Numbered from the stretch's first letter, positions 26,247-36,902 are shown. The stretch is 64,000 bases of DNA from Alsobacter metallidurans (GCF_014636935.1 NZ_BMES01000002.1:310001-374000); one strand, 5' to 3'. Made by a program: numbers and translations. Notes: generated by a model from the letters alone, not told the origin.

Positions 26247-26890
26247 CCCGGGCGCCCCTGCCGCGCGGCCGCTTCATCACCCTCGAGGGCGGGGAGGGTG
26301 CCGGAAAGTCCACGCAGGTCCGTCGGCTGGTGGCCGCGCTGGCGCAACGCGGCGTAAGCGCTGTCGCCACCCGGGAGCCGGGCGGCTCGCCCCGGGCCGA
26401 GGACATTCGCGCGGTTCTGCTTGCCGGCTCGGCCGAGCGCCTCGCGCCGCTGGCCGAGACGCTGCTGTTCGCCGCCGCCCGCGCCGACCATCTGGAGAAG
26501 ACGATCCGGCCGGCGCTGGCGCGGTCGCAATGGGTGATCTGCGATCGCTTCGCCGATTCCACCCGCGCCTACCAGGGCGCCCTTGGCGGGGTGGACGCCG
26601 CGACGGTGACGACTCTAGAGCGGATCGCCGTGGGCGACACCAACCCGGATCTCACCCTCATCCTCGACCTGCCGGCCGACATTGGCCTGGCGCGCGCCGC
26701 CCACCGTCGTGGCGGAGGTGAGGTCGACCGGTTCGAGCAGGAATCGCTCGCGTTTCATCAAAAGCTCCGAGAGGCGTTTCTGGCTATCGCGGCGGCCGAG
26801 CCAGAGCGCTGCGTCGTGATCGACGCCTCCGGCGACGAAGGCCAGGTCGCGGCTGGCGTCATGACAGCCATCGAGCCGCTGTTGCGCTGA
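26243..26890 (+). CDS. tmk: Thymidylate kinase
   Basis: The 215-residue enzyme phosphorylates dTMP to dTDP. It has the P-loop GGEGAGKS (16-23), the REPGGSP substrate loop, the DRF motif (VICDRFADST) and a LID segment RRGGGEVDRFE. ATG 26243 overlaps the dacA stop (ATGA), which fixes the start although the frame is open far upstream. It is followed by holB, the usual order in this bacterial group. Confidence 0.95.
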   Translation: MTRAPLPRGRFITLEGGEGAGKSTQVRRLVAALAQRGVSAVATREPGGSPRAEDIRAVLLAGSAERLAPLAETLLFAAARADHLEKTIRPALARSQWVICDRFADSTRAYQGALGGVDAATVTTLERIAVGDTNPDLTLILDLPADIGLARAAHRRGGGEVDRFEQESLAFHQKLREAFLAIAAAEPERCVVIDASGDEGQVAAGVMTAIEPLLR

Positions 26891-26956
26891 TCGCCTTCCA
26901 TCGCGCCGGCCGCTGTGCTCTGACACTCCCATCGACCTAACGAGAGACCCCGCACC

Positions 26957-28030
26957 GTGGCGCAGGACGACGATATCGCCGAAGTCGACCGGCTCGCGAA
27001 CGCGCCGCATCCGCGCTTTGGGCAGGCGCTGATCGGTCAGGACGCCGCCGAGGCTGCGTTTCTGGACGCTTATCGGGGCGGGCGGTTTCCACATGCGTGG
27101 ATTCTGGGCGGCCCCGAGGGCGTCGGCAAAGCGACATTCGCGTATCGGGCGGCGCGGTTCGTGCTGGCCCACCCGGACCAGCGATCGCCGGCGGTGATGG
27201 GCGCGGCCGATCTTTCCGTGCCGCCTGACGAAGGCGTGTTTCGCCGGGTGGCCGCGCTGGCCCACACGAGTCTCTTCGTGGTGCGCCGCCAACTCAACCC
27301 CGAGAAGAAGACCATGCCGACCGTGATCCCGGTGGATCTGGTGCGCAAGGCGGTGAACTTCTTCGGCTCGACGGCGGGCGAAGGCGGCTGGCGCGTCTGC
27401 ATCGTCGACTGCGCCGAGGATTTGAACATCCAGGGAGCAAACGCGCTGTTGAAGGTGATCGAGGAGCCCCCGCCGCGCTCCCTGTTTCTCCTTGTGTCGC
27501 ACATGCCGGGCCGGCTGCTGCCCACCATTCGCTCGCGGTGCCGAATGCTGCGCTTTCGCACGCTGGCGCCCGACGAGGTGAGCCGCGCCGTGGTGGCCGC
27601 CGCCGGCGCTGACGCGCCCGACCAGCACCTCGCCGAACGCGCGGCCGCGCTCTCTGGCGGCACGGTCCGCGGCGCGTTCAAGATCATGGACGAAAGCGCG
27701 CTCGCGATCGTGGAGCACATCCGCAAGGCGCTGGAGCGGCTCCCCGACGTGGACTGGAAGGACGTTCACGCCATTGCGGACGGCCTCGCGGGGCGCGCGA
27801 ACGACGCCGCTTACGAGACCGCGATCGAGACGATTTTCGCATGGCTCGGCGAGCAGGCCACGGCTCGGGCCGAGGAGGGCCCCCGTCGCCTTGCGCCCCT
27901 TGCGGAGGTATGGGACAAGGCGACGCGCACGGTGAGAGAGACGGACAGCTACAATCTGGACCGCCGGGCGCTCGTTCTGACCCTGTTCGCGGACCTCTCG
28001 GACGCGCTGCGCGCTTCCCGCGCGGCATGA
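26957..28030 (+). CDS. holB: DNA polymerase III delta-prime subunit
   Basis: The 357-residue clamp-loader subunit starts at GTG 26957. Features are [14 protein letters not shown], the P-loop-like [10 protein letters not shown] (51-60), [22 protein letters not shown] and the sensor-type [14 protein letters not shown]. The SRC-type arginine finger region is intact. It loads the beta clamp during replication. Its stop overlaps an ATG in the metG frame, but metG probably begins 30 bases later. Confidence 0.93.
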   Translation: MAQDDDIAEVDRLANAPHPRFGQALIGQDAAEAAFLDAYRGGRFPHAWILGGPEGVGKATFAYRAARFVLAHPDQRSPAVMGAADLSVPPDEGVFRRVAALAHTSLFVVRRQLNPEKKTMPTVIPVDLVRKAVNFFGSTAGEGGWRVCIVDCAEDLNIQGANALLKVIEEPPPRSLFLLVSHMPGRLLPTIRSRCRMLRFRTLAPDEVSRAVVAAAGADAPDQHLAERAAALSGGTVRGAFKIMDESALAIVEHIRKALERLPDVDWKDVHAIADGLAGRANDAAYETAIETIFAWLGEQATARAEEGPRRLAPLAEVWDKATRTVRETDSYNLDRRALVLTLFADLSDALRASRAA

Positions 28031-28059
28031 AAGGTTCGCCGCCCGACCCTGAGGCCGCG

Positions 28060-29601
28060 ATGCCCGCCAAGCCGCATTTCTACATTACGACGGCAATCTC
28101 CTATCCGAACGGCGCGCCGCATATCGGCCACGCCTACGAGCTGATCGCCACCGACGCCATTGCGCGCTACAAGCGGCTCGACGGCTTCGACGTGTTCTTC
28201 CTGACCGGCACGGACGAGCACGGCCAGAAGATGCTGCAAACGGCCGCCCGCGAGGGCATCTCGGCGCAGGAGTTGGCGGACCGCAACGCCGCCGTGTTCC
28301 GCCGCATGGCGACGGCGCTGAACGCCTCCAACGACGACTTCATCCGCACCACGGAACAACGCCACCATCGCACCTGCCAGGAAATCTGGAAGCGCATGGA
28401 GGCCAATGGCGACATCTACCTCGCCAAGTATTCCGGCTGGTACTCGGTCCGCGACGAGGCCTATTACGCCGAATCGGAAACCACGGAAGGCGGCGACGGC
28501 GTGCGCCGCGGCCCGACCGGGACGCCCGTCGAATGGGTCGAGGAGGAGAGTTACTTTTTCCGCCTCTCCGCCTATCAGGACAAGCTGCTCGCCCTCTACG
28601 AGAGCCAGCCCGACTTCGTGTCGCCGGACGAGCGCCGTAACGAGATCGTCAGCTTCGTGAAAGGCGGCCTCAAGGACCTGTCGGTCAGCCGCACGGCCTT
28701 CGATTGGGGCATCCCGGTGCCGGGCGACCCCAAGCACGTGATGTATGTGTGGGTCGACGCGCTGACCAACTACGTCACGGCGACCGGCTATCCGGACGAG
28801 ACGGAGCGCTCGCATTTCTGGCCCGCCGACGTGCATGTGATCGGCAAGGACATCGTGCGGTTTCACGCGGTGTATTGGCCGGCCTTTCTCTTGTCGGCCG
28901 GCTGGCCGCTGCCCAAGCGCGTCTTCGGCCACGGCTTTCTGTTTAATCGCGGGGAGAAGATGTCGAAGTCGGTCGGCAACGTGATCGACCCCTTCACGCT
29001 CGCCGAGCACTACGGCGTCGACCAGCTGCGCTACTTCTTCCTCCGCGAGGTGCCGTTCGGGCAGGACGGCAACTACTCGCACGAGGCGATCGTCAACCGC
29101 ATCAACGCCGACCTCGCCAACGATCTGGGCAACCTGGCGCAGCGCTCGCTGTCCATGATCGCCAAGAACCTGGAGGGCGTCGTGCCGGCCCCCGGCGCCT
29201 ATTCGGACGCCGACAAGGCGCTGCTCGCGGCCGCCTATGCGCTACCCGCCAAGGCTCGCGACGCGATGGGGGCGATGGCCCTGCACACCATCCTGGCCGA
29301 CATCTGGCGGGTGGTGGGCGACGCCAACCGGTACTTTGCCAGTGAAGAGCCCTGGGTGAAGCGCAAGAGCGATCCCGAGCGCTTCGCGACGGTGCTCTAT
29401 GTGACCGCCGAGACGCTGCGCTCCGTCGCCATCATGGCGCAGCCCGTGATCCCGACCGCGGCCGCAGCGTTGCTGGATCTGCTCGGCGTCGCCGGCGACG
29501 CGCGCAGCTTCGCGCAAGTCGGGGAGGGGGCTCGTATCGCACCCGGCGCTGTTCTGCCCGCGCCGGCCCCCATCTTTCCGCGTTATGTAGAACCTGAATG
29601 A
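28060..29601 (+). CDS. metG: Methionyl-tRNA synthetase
   Basis: The protein is 513 residues from ATG 28060, giving the canonical start [31 protein letters not shown] is at 21-24 and KMSKS at 300-304. The region between lacks the four-Cys zinc knuckle and there is no C-terminal tRNA-binding domain, as in the shorter class of bacterial MetRS. An alternative ATG at 28027 overlaps holB. It charges tRNA-Met for initiation and elongation. Confidence 0.95.
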   Translation: MPAKPHFYITTAISYPNGAPHIGHAYELIATDAIARYKRLDGFDVFFLTGTDEHGQKMLQTAAREGISAQELADRNAAVFRRMATALNASNDDFIRTTEQRHHRTCQEIWKRMEANGDIYLAKYSGWYSVRDEAYYAESETTEGGDGVRRGPTGTPVEWVEEESYFFRLSAYQDKLLALYESQPDFVSPDERRNEIVSFVKGGLKDLSVSRTAFDWGIPVPGDPKHVMYVWVDALTNYVTATGYPDETERSHFWPADVHVIGKDIVRFHAVYWPAFLLSAGWPLPKRVFGHGFLFNRGEKMSKSVGNVIDPFTLAEHYGVDQLRYFFLREVPFGQDGNYSHEAIVNRINADLANDLGNLAQRSLSMIAKNLEGVVPAPGAYSDADKALLAAAYALPAKARDAMGAMALHTILADIWRVVGDANRYFASEEPWVKRKSDPERFATVLYVTAETLRSVAIMAQPVIPTAAAALLDLLGVAGDARSFAQVGEGARIAPGAVLPAPAPIFPRYVEPE

Positions 29602-29644
29602 TCGCCTGCAACGCATTGTCACGATTATAGGTTATCTCTCCACC

Positions 29645-30445
29645 ATGCTCGTCGACAGCCACTGCCACCTGGATTTCCCCGACTTCGCCCCCGAGCTCGA
29701 CGCCGTGGTGGCCCGGGCCCGCGCGGCGGGCGTCGGGACGATGCTGACGATCTCGACACGCGTGCGGCAGGTCGACCGCTACCGCGCCATCGCCGAAACC
29801 TACCCGGAAGTCTTCTTCACCGTCGGCACCCATCCGCATCAGGCGGCCGAGGAGCCGGACGTTCCCCAGAATGAGATCGTGGCGCTCGCAGCCCATCCGC
29901 GTTGCGTCGGCATCGGCGAAGCCGGGCTGGACTACCACTACGGCTACAGCCCGAAGGACGTGTCCGTGCGCGTGTTTCGCACCCATATCGGCGCGGCGCG
30001 CCAAACCGGGCTGCCGCTGGTGATTCACGCGCGCGATGCGGACGAGGACATGATCGCCATCCTGGAGGACGAGATGGGGAAGGGCGCCTTCAAGGCGGTC
30101 CTCCACTGCTTTTCCTCCGGCGCCGAGCTGGCCCGCGTGGGCGTGCGGCTGGGGCTCTATGTATCGTTCTCGGGGATCCTGACCTTCAAGCGCTCGGAGG
30201 ACATCCGGGCCATCGCGGCGGAGGTCCCGATGGACCGCCTGCTGGTGGAAACCGACGCGCCGTTCCTAGCTCCGCTGCCACATCGCGGCAAGCGCAACGA
30301 GCCCGCCTTCGTGGCGCACACCAACGCCGTTTTGGCGGAGGTGAAGGGCGTGTCGCCGGACGCCATGGCGCAGGCCACCACGGACAACTTCTTTCGCCTG
30401 TTCGCCAAGGCCGCCCGACTAAGCCAGGCGGCCAGCGCCGCATGA
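29645..30445 (+). CDS. tatD: TatD-family metal-dependent hydrolase
   Basis: The 266-residue TIM-barrel protein has the metal ligands HCH (DSHCHLDFPDF), Glu in GIGEAGLDYHY, His in LVIHARDAD and in VLHCFSSG, and Asp in LLVETDAPFLAP. TatD enzymes act as 3'-5' exonucleases or D-aminoacyl-type hydrolases; the precise substrate here is unknown. Position after metG is conserved widely in bacteria. The stop overlaps the start of the next gene (ATGA). Confidence 0.93.
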   Translation: MLVDSHCHLDFPDFAPELDAVVARARAAGVGTMLTISTRVRQVDRYRAIAETYPEVFFTVGTHPHQAAEEPDVPQNEIVALAAHPRCVGIGEAGLDYHYGYSPKDVSVRVFRTHIGAARQTGLPLVIHARDADEDMIAILEDEMGKGAFKAVLHCFSSGAELARVGVRLGLYVSFSGILTFKRSEDIRAIAAEVPMDRLLVETDAPFLAPLPHRGKRNEPAFVAHTNAVLAEVKGVSPDAMAQATTDNFFRLFAKAARLSQAASAA

Positions 30446-31239
30446 CGATGCGCTTCACCATCCTGGGCTGCGGATCGTCCGGCGGCGTGCCGCGCGTTGG
30501 CTCGGGCTGGGGCGCGTGCGATCCCGCCAACCCGCGCAACCGTCGCCGGCGCTGCTCCATGCTGGTCGAGAAGCTTGCCCAAAGGGCGGCCACGCGCGTC
30601 CTGGTGGACACGACTCCGGACTGCCGCGAGCAGCTCCTGGACGCCGATGTGAATCACCTAGACGCCGTGCTCTACACACACGACCATGCCGACCACACGC
30701 ACGGCATCGACGACGTGCGGCCGCTCGTAATTCATATGCGCCGCGTGCTGCCGGTGTTCATGGACGAAACCACCGCGCACCTGATGAAGCAGCGCTTCGG
30801 CTATTGCTTCTCGTCGCCCGAAGGCAGCGGCTATCCGCCGATCGTGCGCGAGTTCCGCATCACGCCCGGCCATGCCGTCAAGGTCGACGGCGCAGCCGGC
30901 GAGCTCGCCGCGACGCCTATACCGGTCCATCACGGCCCCAACTACGACGCGCTCGGATTCCGCTTCGGCGACGTGGCGTACACGCCTGACGTGAATGCGA
31001 TTCCCGACGCGAGCGTGCCGTTGCTGGAGGGCCTGGACCTCTGGATCATCGACGCGTTGCGCCACACGCCGCACCCGACGCATTTTTCGCTCGGCGAAGC
31101 GCTGGACTGGATCGCCCGGATGAAGCCGAAGCGCGCCGTGGTGACGAACCTCCACACGGATCTCGACTACGAGGCGCTGCGCCGCGATCTGCCGGCCAAT
31201 GTCGAACCGGCCTATGACGGCATGGTGCTGGACGCCTGA
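30442..31239 (+). CDS. MBL-fold metallo-hydrolase (PhnP-like)
   Basis: The 265-residue protein has the zinc motif THDHADHTHG, preceded by GCGSSGGVPRVG and WGACDP, and a later HHGPNYDALGFRFGDVAYTPD. This variant is related to PhnP-type phosphodiesterases. It is coupled to tatD by a four-base overlap, as in many Hyphomicrobiales. The likely role is cleavage of a small cyclic or diester phosphate; substrate not determined. Confidence 0.9.
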   Translation: MTMRFTILGCGSSGGVPRVGSGWGACDPANPRNRRRRCSMLVEKLAQRAATRVLVDTTPDCREQLLDADVNHLDAVLYTHDHADHTHGIDDVRPLVIHMRRVLPVFMDETTAHLMKQRFGYCFSSPEGSGYPPIVREFRITPGHAVKVDGAAGELAATPIPVHHGPNYDALGFRFGDVAYTPDVNAIPDASVPLLEGLDLWIIDALRHTPHPTHFSLGEALDWIARMKPKRAVVTNLHTDLDYEALRRDLPANVEPAYDGMVLDA

Positions 31240-31423
31240 CTGCGCCGGGGCCTCCTCACGCTGGATTAGGTTCCATAATATATCTTATGCGAATCACATA
31301 CAGGCGGCAGGCGTCCTGTTCCCGCTTCCGCCACAGCGCCGCGACATGCTCCAGACACCGCGCGGCGGAACGCTTTCGTCGTGTCCGCGTCGACGCAGCG
31401 CCACCCTGCTCCGGAGCCCCGCC

Positions 31424-31912
31424 ATGCTGACGCTCGATGGATCCTGCCGCTGCGGCGCCGTGCGCTTCTCCATGCGCTCGCACGCGCCGCAGCCTTACCA
31501 GCTCTGCTACTGCTCGATATGCCGCAAGACGGCCGGCGGCGGCGGCTTTGCGATCAACCTGTCGGCTGACGCCAAAAGCCTCACCGTGGAAGGCGCGGAC
31601 GCGATCGCGGTGTTTCGCGCCGAGATCGCCGACGACGGCGATTGCCGGACGAGCTCCGGCGAGCGCAACTTCTGCACGCGATGCGGCACGGCGTTATGGC
31701 TCTATGATCCGACCTGGCCGGAGCTGATCCACCCCTTCGCGTCGGCCATCGATTCCGAGCTGCCGGTTCCGCCGGCGCGCACCCACATCATGCTGCGGTT
31801 CAAGGCGTCGTGGGTCACGCCGGATCTTGGCCCGGATGACGAGAGCTTCGACCTGTACCCGGCGCAATCCATCGAGGACTGGCATCGCGGCCGCGGTCTT
31901 TGGCTCGACTGA
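31424..31912 (+). CDS. GFA/CENP-V domain protein
   Basis: The 162-residue protein carries the Cys pattern of the glutathione-dependent formaldehyde-activating fold: GSCRCGAVRF, CYCSICRKTAG and FCTRCG, which bind two zinc ions. ATG 31424 follows CCGGAG. Only a minority of such proteins act on S-hydroxymethylglutathione, so the function stays open. It is monocistronic, about 185 bases after the MBL gene. Confidence 0.85.
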   Translation: MLTLDGSCRCGAVRFSMRSHAPQPYQLCYCSICRKTAGGGGFAINLSADAKSLTVEGADAIAVFRAEIADDGDCRTSSGERNFCTRCGTALWLYDPTWPELIHPFASAIDSELPVPPARTHIMLRFKASWVTPDLGPDDESFDLYPAQSIEDWHRGRGLWLD

Positions 31913-31936
31913 GCCGCGGATCGCGGCCGCGCATCC

Positions 31937-33112
31937 TCAGGGACGCGCCTCCAGCACCATGTTGAACGGCGTCGTCGCCGCCGCCCGCACCCGGCCGAAG
32001 CCGCCGCTTCGGATCACCTCCGCGAGCCGCCTTTCGCCGGCCTGGGCGCCGAGCGCCAGACCGACGTCCTGGGATTTAGAAGCCGGCGTGCACAGCATGG
32101 TGGACGCCGCATAATAGATCCTGCCGACCGGGTTGAGATTGTCCTCCACCTTGTCGCCCGCCATCGGCTCCACGATCATCCAGGTTCCATCCGCCGCCAT
32201 GCTGCTCCTCGCATGCCGCGCCGCGCCCACGGGGTCGCCCATGTCGTGCAGGCAATCGAAGAACGTGATGAGGTCGTAGTTCATGGCCGGGTAACTCCGT
32301 GCATCCGCGACCGCGAACTCGCACTGCCCGGCGACGCCGGCCTCCATTGCGGCTGCCCGCGCCTGCTCGATCGACCCGTCATGGTAGTCGAAGCCGAAGA
32401 AGCGGGAATTTGGGAAAGCCTGCGCCATGATGATCGTGGACGCGCCATGACCGCAGCCCACGTCGGCGACGCGTGCGCCCCGGCGCAGTTTCTCGACCAC
32501 GCCCTCGAGCGCCGGCAGCCACTCATCGACGAGATGATGACGGTAGCTCGTCTTGAAGAAGCGCTCGGTGCCGCGGAAGAGGCACTGGCTGTGGTCGTGC
32601 CATCCGACCCCCCTGCCCGACTTGAACGCCGCCGTGATCTTCGGCTCGTCGCGGTACATCGCCGACGCGATGTCGAAGGCGCCGGCCATGAACGCCGGGC
32701 TGTTTTCGTCGGCCAGAACGGCGGCCTGCTCGGGCGACAAAGTATAGCGCTCCGTTTTGGGGTCGTAGTTCATGTAGCCGGACGCCGCCATGGCGGAGAG
32801 CCATTCGCGGACGTAGCGCTCATCCGTTTGCGTGCGCAGCGCAAGCTGCTGGGGGCCGATCGGCCCGGCGTTCGCCATGGCCTTGTAGAGGCCGAGCTTG
32901 TCGCCCATCAGCACGAGCGCCCCGCTGAACACGGCCCCCATGTCGCCGAGCATCTTGCCCACGAAGGCGTTCAGCCGGTCGCCGTCGAGCGGTGCGGCCG
33001 CCGGCGGCGCAGCCTCGGTCGGGGCGGCTGGATTGGCCCCGGGCATGATCGCGGCTGGGTTCAACATCGCACCGTTGGGCGCGGGAGAGCTCGAGGGAGT
33101 TTGGGGTTGCAT
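31937..33112 (-). CDS. Class I SAM-dependent methyltransferase with N-terminal winged helix
   Basis: The 391-residue protein starts at ATG 33112 behind GGAGG. About 45 Pro/Ala-rich residues precede a dimerisation/winged-helix domain (GPIGPQQLALRTQTDERYVREWL). The SAM fold shows VADVGCGHGAST (motif I), FFGFDYHDGS and ITFFDCLHDMGDP. The architecture resembles small-molecule O- or C-methyltransferases. The substrate is unknown. It is convergent with the GFA gene and divergent from the UbiH-like gene. Confidence 0.85.
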   Translation of the reverse strand: MQPQTPSSSPAPNGAMLNPAAIMPGANPAAPTEAAPPAAAPLDGDRLNAFVGKMLGDMGAVFSGALVLMGDKLGLYKAMANAGPIGPQQLALRTQTDERYVREWLSAMAASGYMNYDPKTERYTLSPEQAAVLADENSPAFMAGAFDIASAMYRDEPKITAAFKSGRGVGWHDHSQCLFRGTERFFKTSYRHHLVDEWLPALEGVVEKLRRGARVADVGCGHGASTIIMAQAFPNSRFFGFDYHDGSIEQARAAAMEAGVAGQCEFAVADARSYPAMNYDLITFFDCLHDMGDPVGAARHARSSMAADGTWMIVEPMAGDKVEDNLNPVGRIYYAASTMLCTPASKSQDVGLALGAQAGERRLAEVIRSGGFGRVRAAATTPFNMVLEARP

Positions 33113-33450
33113 GACGATCCTCCAGATGCGGCGCGTTCGGTGGACGCGTCCGCCAGCTATGGAAAGGATGTCGTGAGCGCCGCCGGCGCACTGCAGTCGC
33201 CCGATACGACACTCGCGGCTTTAAGCCCCGGCGACCAGGATCGACGCCGGACCGCAGCACAATACCACTCCTCAGGCGGCTGTGACGTCGCCATGGCGGC
33301 GTGACAAGCGTCCATAGGGGCATTTCGGCGCGCGCTGTGCGGCGTCGCACGCTCTTGACCGGGATCATGGCGGCGCGGGACAAGGTGGACGACACGCACG
33401 AGCCCACCGCAGCGGCGGCGCGTGGGGCGTTTGAGGCTCACGAGGTCGAG
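33113..33450. other. Divergent promoter region between the methyltransferase and UbiH-like genes
   Basis: These 338 bases contain no supported gene. The rightward frame is open from 33301, but those 50 codons have no family counterpart and a better start lies at 33451. A TTGACC near 33355 is a possible -35 without an evident -10. Confidence 0.45.
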
Positions 33451-34638
33451 ATGGCTGATAAGCAGGCTCATACCCCCCTCCCCGAACAGGTCGACATCGC
33501 GGTGATCGGCGGCGGCGCCGTGGGGCTCGCGGCTGCGATCGCCCTGTCACGCCAGGGCTGGGACGTCGCGCTGGTCGGCCCCCCGGCGGGCCGCCGGGAT
33601 GGCCGCACCGTCGCGCTGATGGAGGGCTCGCTCCGGATCCTGGACGATCTCGGCGTCTGGAGCGCCCTCGCCCCTATCGCCTCTCCGCTCGCCACTCTGA
33701 CGATCATCGACGATACGGGCGGCCTTTTCCGAGCGCCGCCCGTCAGCTTCCATGCCGGCGAACTCGGCCTCGACGCTTTCGGGCAGAACATCGAGGTAGC
33801 GTCGCTCACCGAGGCCCTGTCGGACGCCGCCGACCGGCGGCCCGGCCTCACGCGAGTCGACGCGCTGGCGACCCGCGTGAGCCTGGGAGCCGATGGCGGC
33901 GAAGTCACGTTGGCGACGGGCGGGACGCTGCGCGCCAGCCTTCTCGTGGGCGCCGAGGGCCGCGAATCCCTCGTGCGCGACGCCGCCGGGATCGACGCTC
34001 GCCGCTGGAGCTACCCCCAGACCGCCCTCACCGCCATCCTGGCGCATGATCGCCCCCATCACGACGCCTCGACGGAGTTTCACACTCGTCAGGGGCCGTT
34101 TACCCTTGTCCCTATGCAGGAAAACCGATCGAGCCTCGTCTGGCTCGTGGAGCCCGCCCGAGCCGAGCAGTTGGCGGCTTTGGACGACGAAGATTTTGCC
34201 GCCGTCGTCGAGCGGCAGGCGCAATCCATGCTCGGGCGCATGCGGGTCGACGGGCCGCGAGGCGCCGTGCCGATGAGCGGCCTGTCGGTCAGCCGCTTCA
34301 CGGGCGAACGTTGCGCCGTGATCGGCGAAGCCGCGCACGTGTTCCCGCCCATTGGCGCACAGGGCCTCAATCTCGGGTTCCGTGACGTCGCGGCGCTCGC
34401 CAAGGCGACTGGCCCGGTGGGAAGCGATCCGGGCGCCGCTGCCCGCCTGGCGAGCTTTGATCGCGCGCGCCGGCTCGACGTGGCGACCCGTACGGCCGCC
34501 GTGGATGCGCTCAACCGCTCGCTGCTGGCCGGCTTCCTGCCCGTCGACATGGCGCGCGGGCTTGGCCTGATGGCGCTGTTGGCGATTGGCCCCCTGCGGC
34601 GATTCGCAATGCGGCAGGGCCTTGGCCTGAATGCCTAG
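33451..34638 (+). CDS. UbiH/UbiF-type FAD-dependent monooxygenase
   Basis: The protein is 395 residues from ATG 33451, placing the dinucleotide motif IGGGAVGLAAAIALS about 18 residues from the N-terminus as usual; longer in-frame starts back to 33301 seem unlikely. The second FAD motif reads GEAAHVFPPIGAQGLNLGFRD, with Glu in place of the common Asp in GDAAH. Family members hydroxylate the ring of ubiquinone precursors; one enzyme may do several positions in alphaproteobacteria. It is monocistronic. Confidence 0.87.
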   Translation: MADKQAHTPLPEQVDIAVIGGGAVGLAAAIALSRQGWDVALVGPPAGRRDGRTVALMEGSLRILDDLGVWSALAPIASPLATLTIIDDTGGLFRAPPVSFHAGELGLDAFGQNIEVASLTEALSDAADRRPGLTRVDALATRVSLGADGGEVTLATGGTLRASLLVGAEGRESLVRDAAGIDARRWSYPQTALTAILAHDRPHHDASTEFHTRQGPFTLVPMQENRSSLVWLVEPARAEQLAALDDEDFAAVVERQAQSMLGRMRVDGPRGAVPMSGLSVSRFTGERCAVIGEAAHVFPPIGAQGLNLGFRDVAALAKATGPVGSDPGAAARLASFDRARRLDVATRTAAVDALNRSLLAGFLPVDMARGLGLMALLAIGPLRRFAMRQGLGLNA

Positions 34639-34711
34639 GCATATATACTTAAGTCGTATCGGGTAGGAATATTGAGCTCTGGCGGGTTAGTCGGCGCTGC
34701 AAGGCGCAAGC

Positions 34712-35674
34712 TCACGGGAAGAGATCAAACGGAATGCGGTCCTCAGCAATGAGCACCAGCAGCGTCGTCACAGTGACCACGGAGGCAAGCGTGCCGAGCA
34801 GGATGGCCGTGGAGGCCCGCTCCACGTAGGTTTTGTACTGGTTCGCAATCACGAAAACATTCAGGGCTGGCGGCAATGACGCCATCAGGACGGCCGTGAA
34901 CATCCACTCGCGGCTGAAGTTGCCGATCCAAGACAGGATCACCCACGCGGCCAGCGGGTGGATGATGAGCTTGATTACCAGCAGGGCCGGCGCCTCCACG
35001 GGCAGCCGCTTCACCGGCCGCAGCGCCACAGTGACGCCCATGGTGAACAGCGCGCACGGGGCGGCCGCGTTCTTAAGGAAAGTCAGCATCGTGTCGAGCC
35101 AGACCGGCGGCTCGAAATGCGCGTAGGCGGCTCCGATGGCCACCGCGGTCGCGATGTTGAACGGGTGCGTCACCACGCGCTTCACCACGTACCAGGCGGT
35201 CTGCGGCAGGTTCATCTCGCCCTTGCCGCCCAGGGCCATCAGGAACGGCACGAGCGTGAACAGGAGGATGTTGTCGAACACGAAGATCAGCGCCGTGGGG
35301 ACGATGGCCCCCTGCCCCAGCGCCGCGATGGTGAGGCCCGGGCCCATGTAGCCCACATTGGCGTAGCCGCCCGCAACGCCCTGCACGGCAGACTGCCGAA
35401 AGTCGCCGCGCGTTGTCAGCATTCCAACGCTGAACGCCAACGAGAACGCCAGAAACGTCGAGGCCGTCGTGCCGAGGACATAGGGCCAGTTCGACAACTG
35501 CTCCAAAGGCGCGGCCGAGATCAGCTTGAAGAACAAGCCGGGCAACGCGAGATAGACGATGAAAAAGTTCATCCACTGCAGCCCGGCCTCCGGATATCGG
35601 AGGAGCTTGCCGCAGAAATAACCAAGGAAGATCAGCCCGAAGAACGGCAGCGCAAGGGAGACGACGCTCGACAC
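34712..35674 (-). CDS. AEC-family transporter (auxin efflux carrier fold)
   Basis: The 320-residue membrane protein has about ten hydrophobic helices in two halves. It opens MSSVVSLALPFFGLIFLGYFCG and contains YANVGYMGPGL, the discontinuous-helix region of the AEC fold. GTG 35674 follows AAGGAG. Bacterial members export or import malate, malonate and other carboxylates; the substrate is unknown. It is convergent with the UbiH-like gene. Confidence 0.88.
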   Translation of the reverse strand: MSSVVSLALPFFGLIFLGYFCGKLLRYPEAGLQWMNFFIVYLALPGLFFKLISAAPLEQLSNWPYVLGTTASTFLAFSLAFSVGMLTTRGDFRQSAVQGVAGGYANVGYMGPGLTIAALGQGAIVPTALIFVFDNILLFTLVPFLMALGGKGEMNLPQTAWYVVKRVVTHPFNIATAVAIGAAYAHFEPPVWLDTMLTFLKNAAAPCALFTMGVTVALRPVKRLPVEAPALLVIKLIIHPLAAWVILSWIGNFSREWMFTAVLMASLPPALNVFVIANQYKTYVERASTAILLGTLASVVTVTTLLVLIAEDRIPFDLFP

Positions 35675-35825
35675 CTAGGCTCCTTGTCGACGGACGGATC
35701 GGTCGCCATTGGCTCTACGGCGCAGCATGCGCGATGGCAACATCCCTGGCCACGACCCTGCCCCATGCAGCCCCTCGTCGACTGCGCATCTGCGCCTGGC
35801 GAACCGCTGATCCCCAGTCAAACAG

Positions 35826-36809
35826 ATGTCGCGCTTTCGGGAACGGCGCCGCCGTGCTAGCCCCAGCGCATTGCGGCGAGGCGAAGACGTGCGGGCTGAT
35901 GAACGGGCGGTGCGGGACGGTGCGCTCAGCGGACGGATGCTGGGACCGTTCGGGATTCTGACGCGGCTCGAATATTGGGGCTTCCGGATCGTCGCCGCCC
36001 TTTTCGGCGCGCTGCCAGTGGATGTCGCCTCCAGCTTGTCGGGGTGGATCTGGCGCACGGTCGCGCCGCATCTTCGCCGCCATGCGCGGGCCGAGCGCAA
36101 TCTCGCAGCATCCATGCCCGAGCTGAGCGCCGAGGAACGCGCCGCCGTGCTCGATCAGATGTGGGACGGGCTGGGCCGAACCTTCGCGGAGGCGTTTCAC
36201 CTGCGAACCATCCAGAGCGATCCGTCCCGCATCGTGCTCGACCTGTCGCCCGAGGTGCTGGAGGCGGTGCGCTCGCCACGCGGCTGCGTGCTCGCCTGCC
36301 CGCACATGGGCAACTGGGAGGTCGCCAGCATCGGCGCCCTGCGGGCGGGCGGACGCGTCGCGGGCGTCTACCAGCGACTGAAGAACCCGCTCGTCGACCG
36401 CTACGTGACCGGGCTGCGGGAGCCCTACTATCCGCAGGGGCTTTTTACCAAGGGCAACGACGCCGTTCTGAAGCTGCGGCGAGTCTTGCGCCAAGGCCAC
36501 GGAGTGGCGCTTCTGGCCGACTTGCGGGAGATGCGCGGGGTCGCTGTGCCGTTTTTCGGGCGCCCTGCCCCGTCCACCCCATTTCCGGCGTTTCTGGCCT
36601 GCTCAATGGGCGCGCCGCTCGTCGCCGGACGCGTAGTCCGCCTGGGCGGCGCACGGTTCAGGATCACCGGAGAACTATTGCCGGTGCAGGCGACGGGCGA
36701 TCGGGACGCCGACATCGAGGCAACCACGGCCGCGATCCACGCCTGCTTCGAGCGCTTTATTCGCGAGAACCCCGGCCAGTGGATGTGGGCGCACCGTCGC
36801 TGGGGCTAG
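35826..36809 (+). CDS. LpxL/HtrB-family lipid A acyltransferase
   Basis: The 327-residue protein carries the acyltransferase motif CPHMGNWE (HxxxxE), then ADLREMRGVAVPFFGRPAPSTPF and the C-terminal ENPGQWMWAHRRW, as in enzymes adding secondary acyl chains to lipid A at the inner membrane. The first 37 residues are Arg-rich and may be untranslated: ATG 35937 (MLGPFGILTRLEYWGFR) would match the family better. Neither start has a strong ribosome site. Confidence 0.87.
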   Translation: MSRFRERRRRASPSALRRGEDVRADERAVRDGALSGRMLGPFGILTRLEYWGFRIVAALFGALPVDVASSLSGWIWRTVAPHLRRHARAERNLAASMPELSAEERAAVLDQMWDGLGRTFAEAFHLRTIQSDPSRIVLDLSPEVLEAVRSPRGCVLACPHMGNWEVASIGALRAGGRVAGVYQRLKNPLVDRYVTGLREPYYPQGLFTKGNDAVLKLRRVLRQGHGVALLADLREMRGVAVPFFGRPAPSTPFPAFLACSMGAPLVAGRVVRLGGARFRITGELLPVQATGDRDADIEATTAAIHACFERFIRENPGQWMWAHRRWG

Positions 36810-36902
36810 CGGGCGCAGCTTCCTCCGCCCTACGGCGGATCGCCGGGGCTCGACGCGTCTGCTTTTGCACTGCACAATGATCGTCGTTCAACGGAGAACG
36901 CC

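Noticed and set aside
27841-28059. Upstream extension of metG to 27841 or to the ATG at 28027
   Set aside because: The extension lies inside holB; the ATG at 28060 gives the normal MetRS N-terminus just before the FYITT strand.
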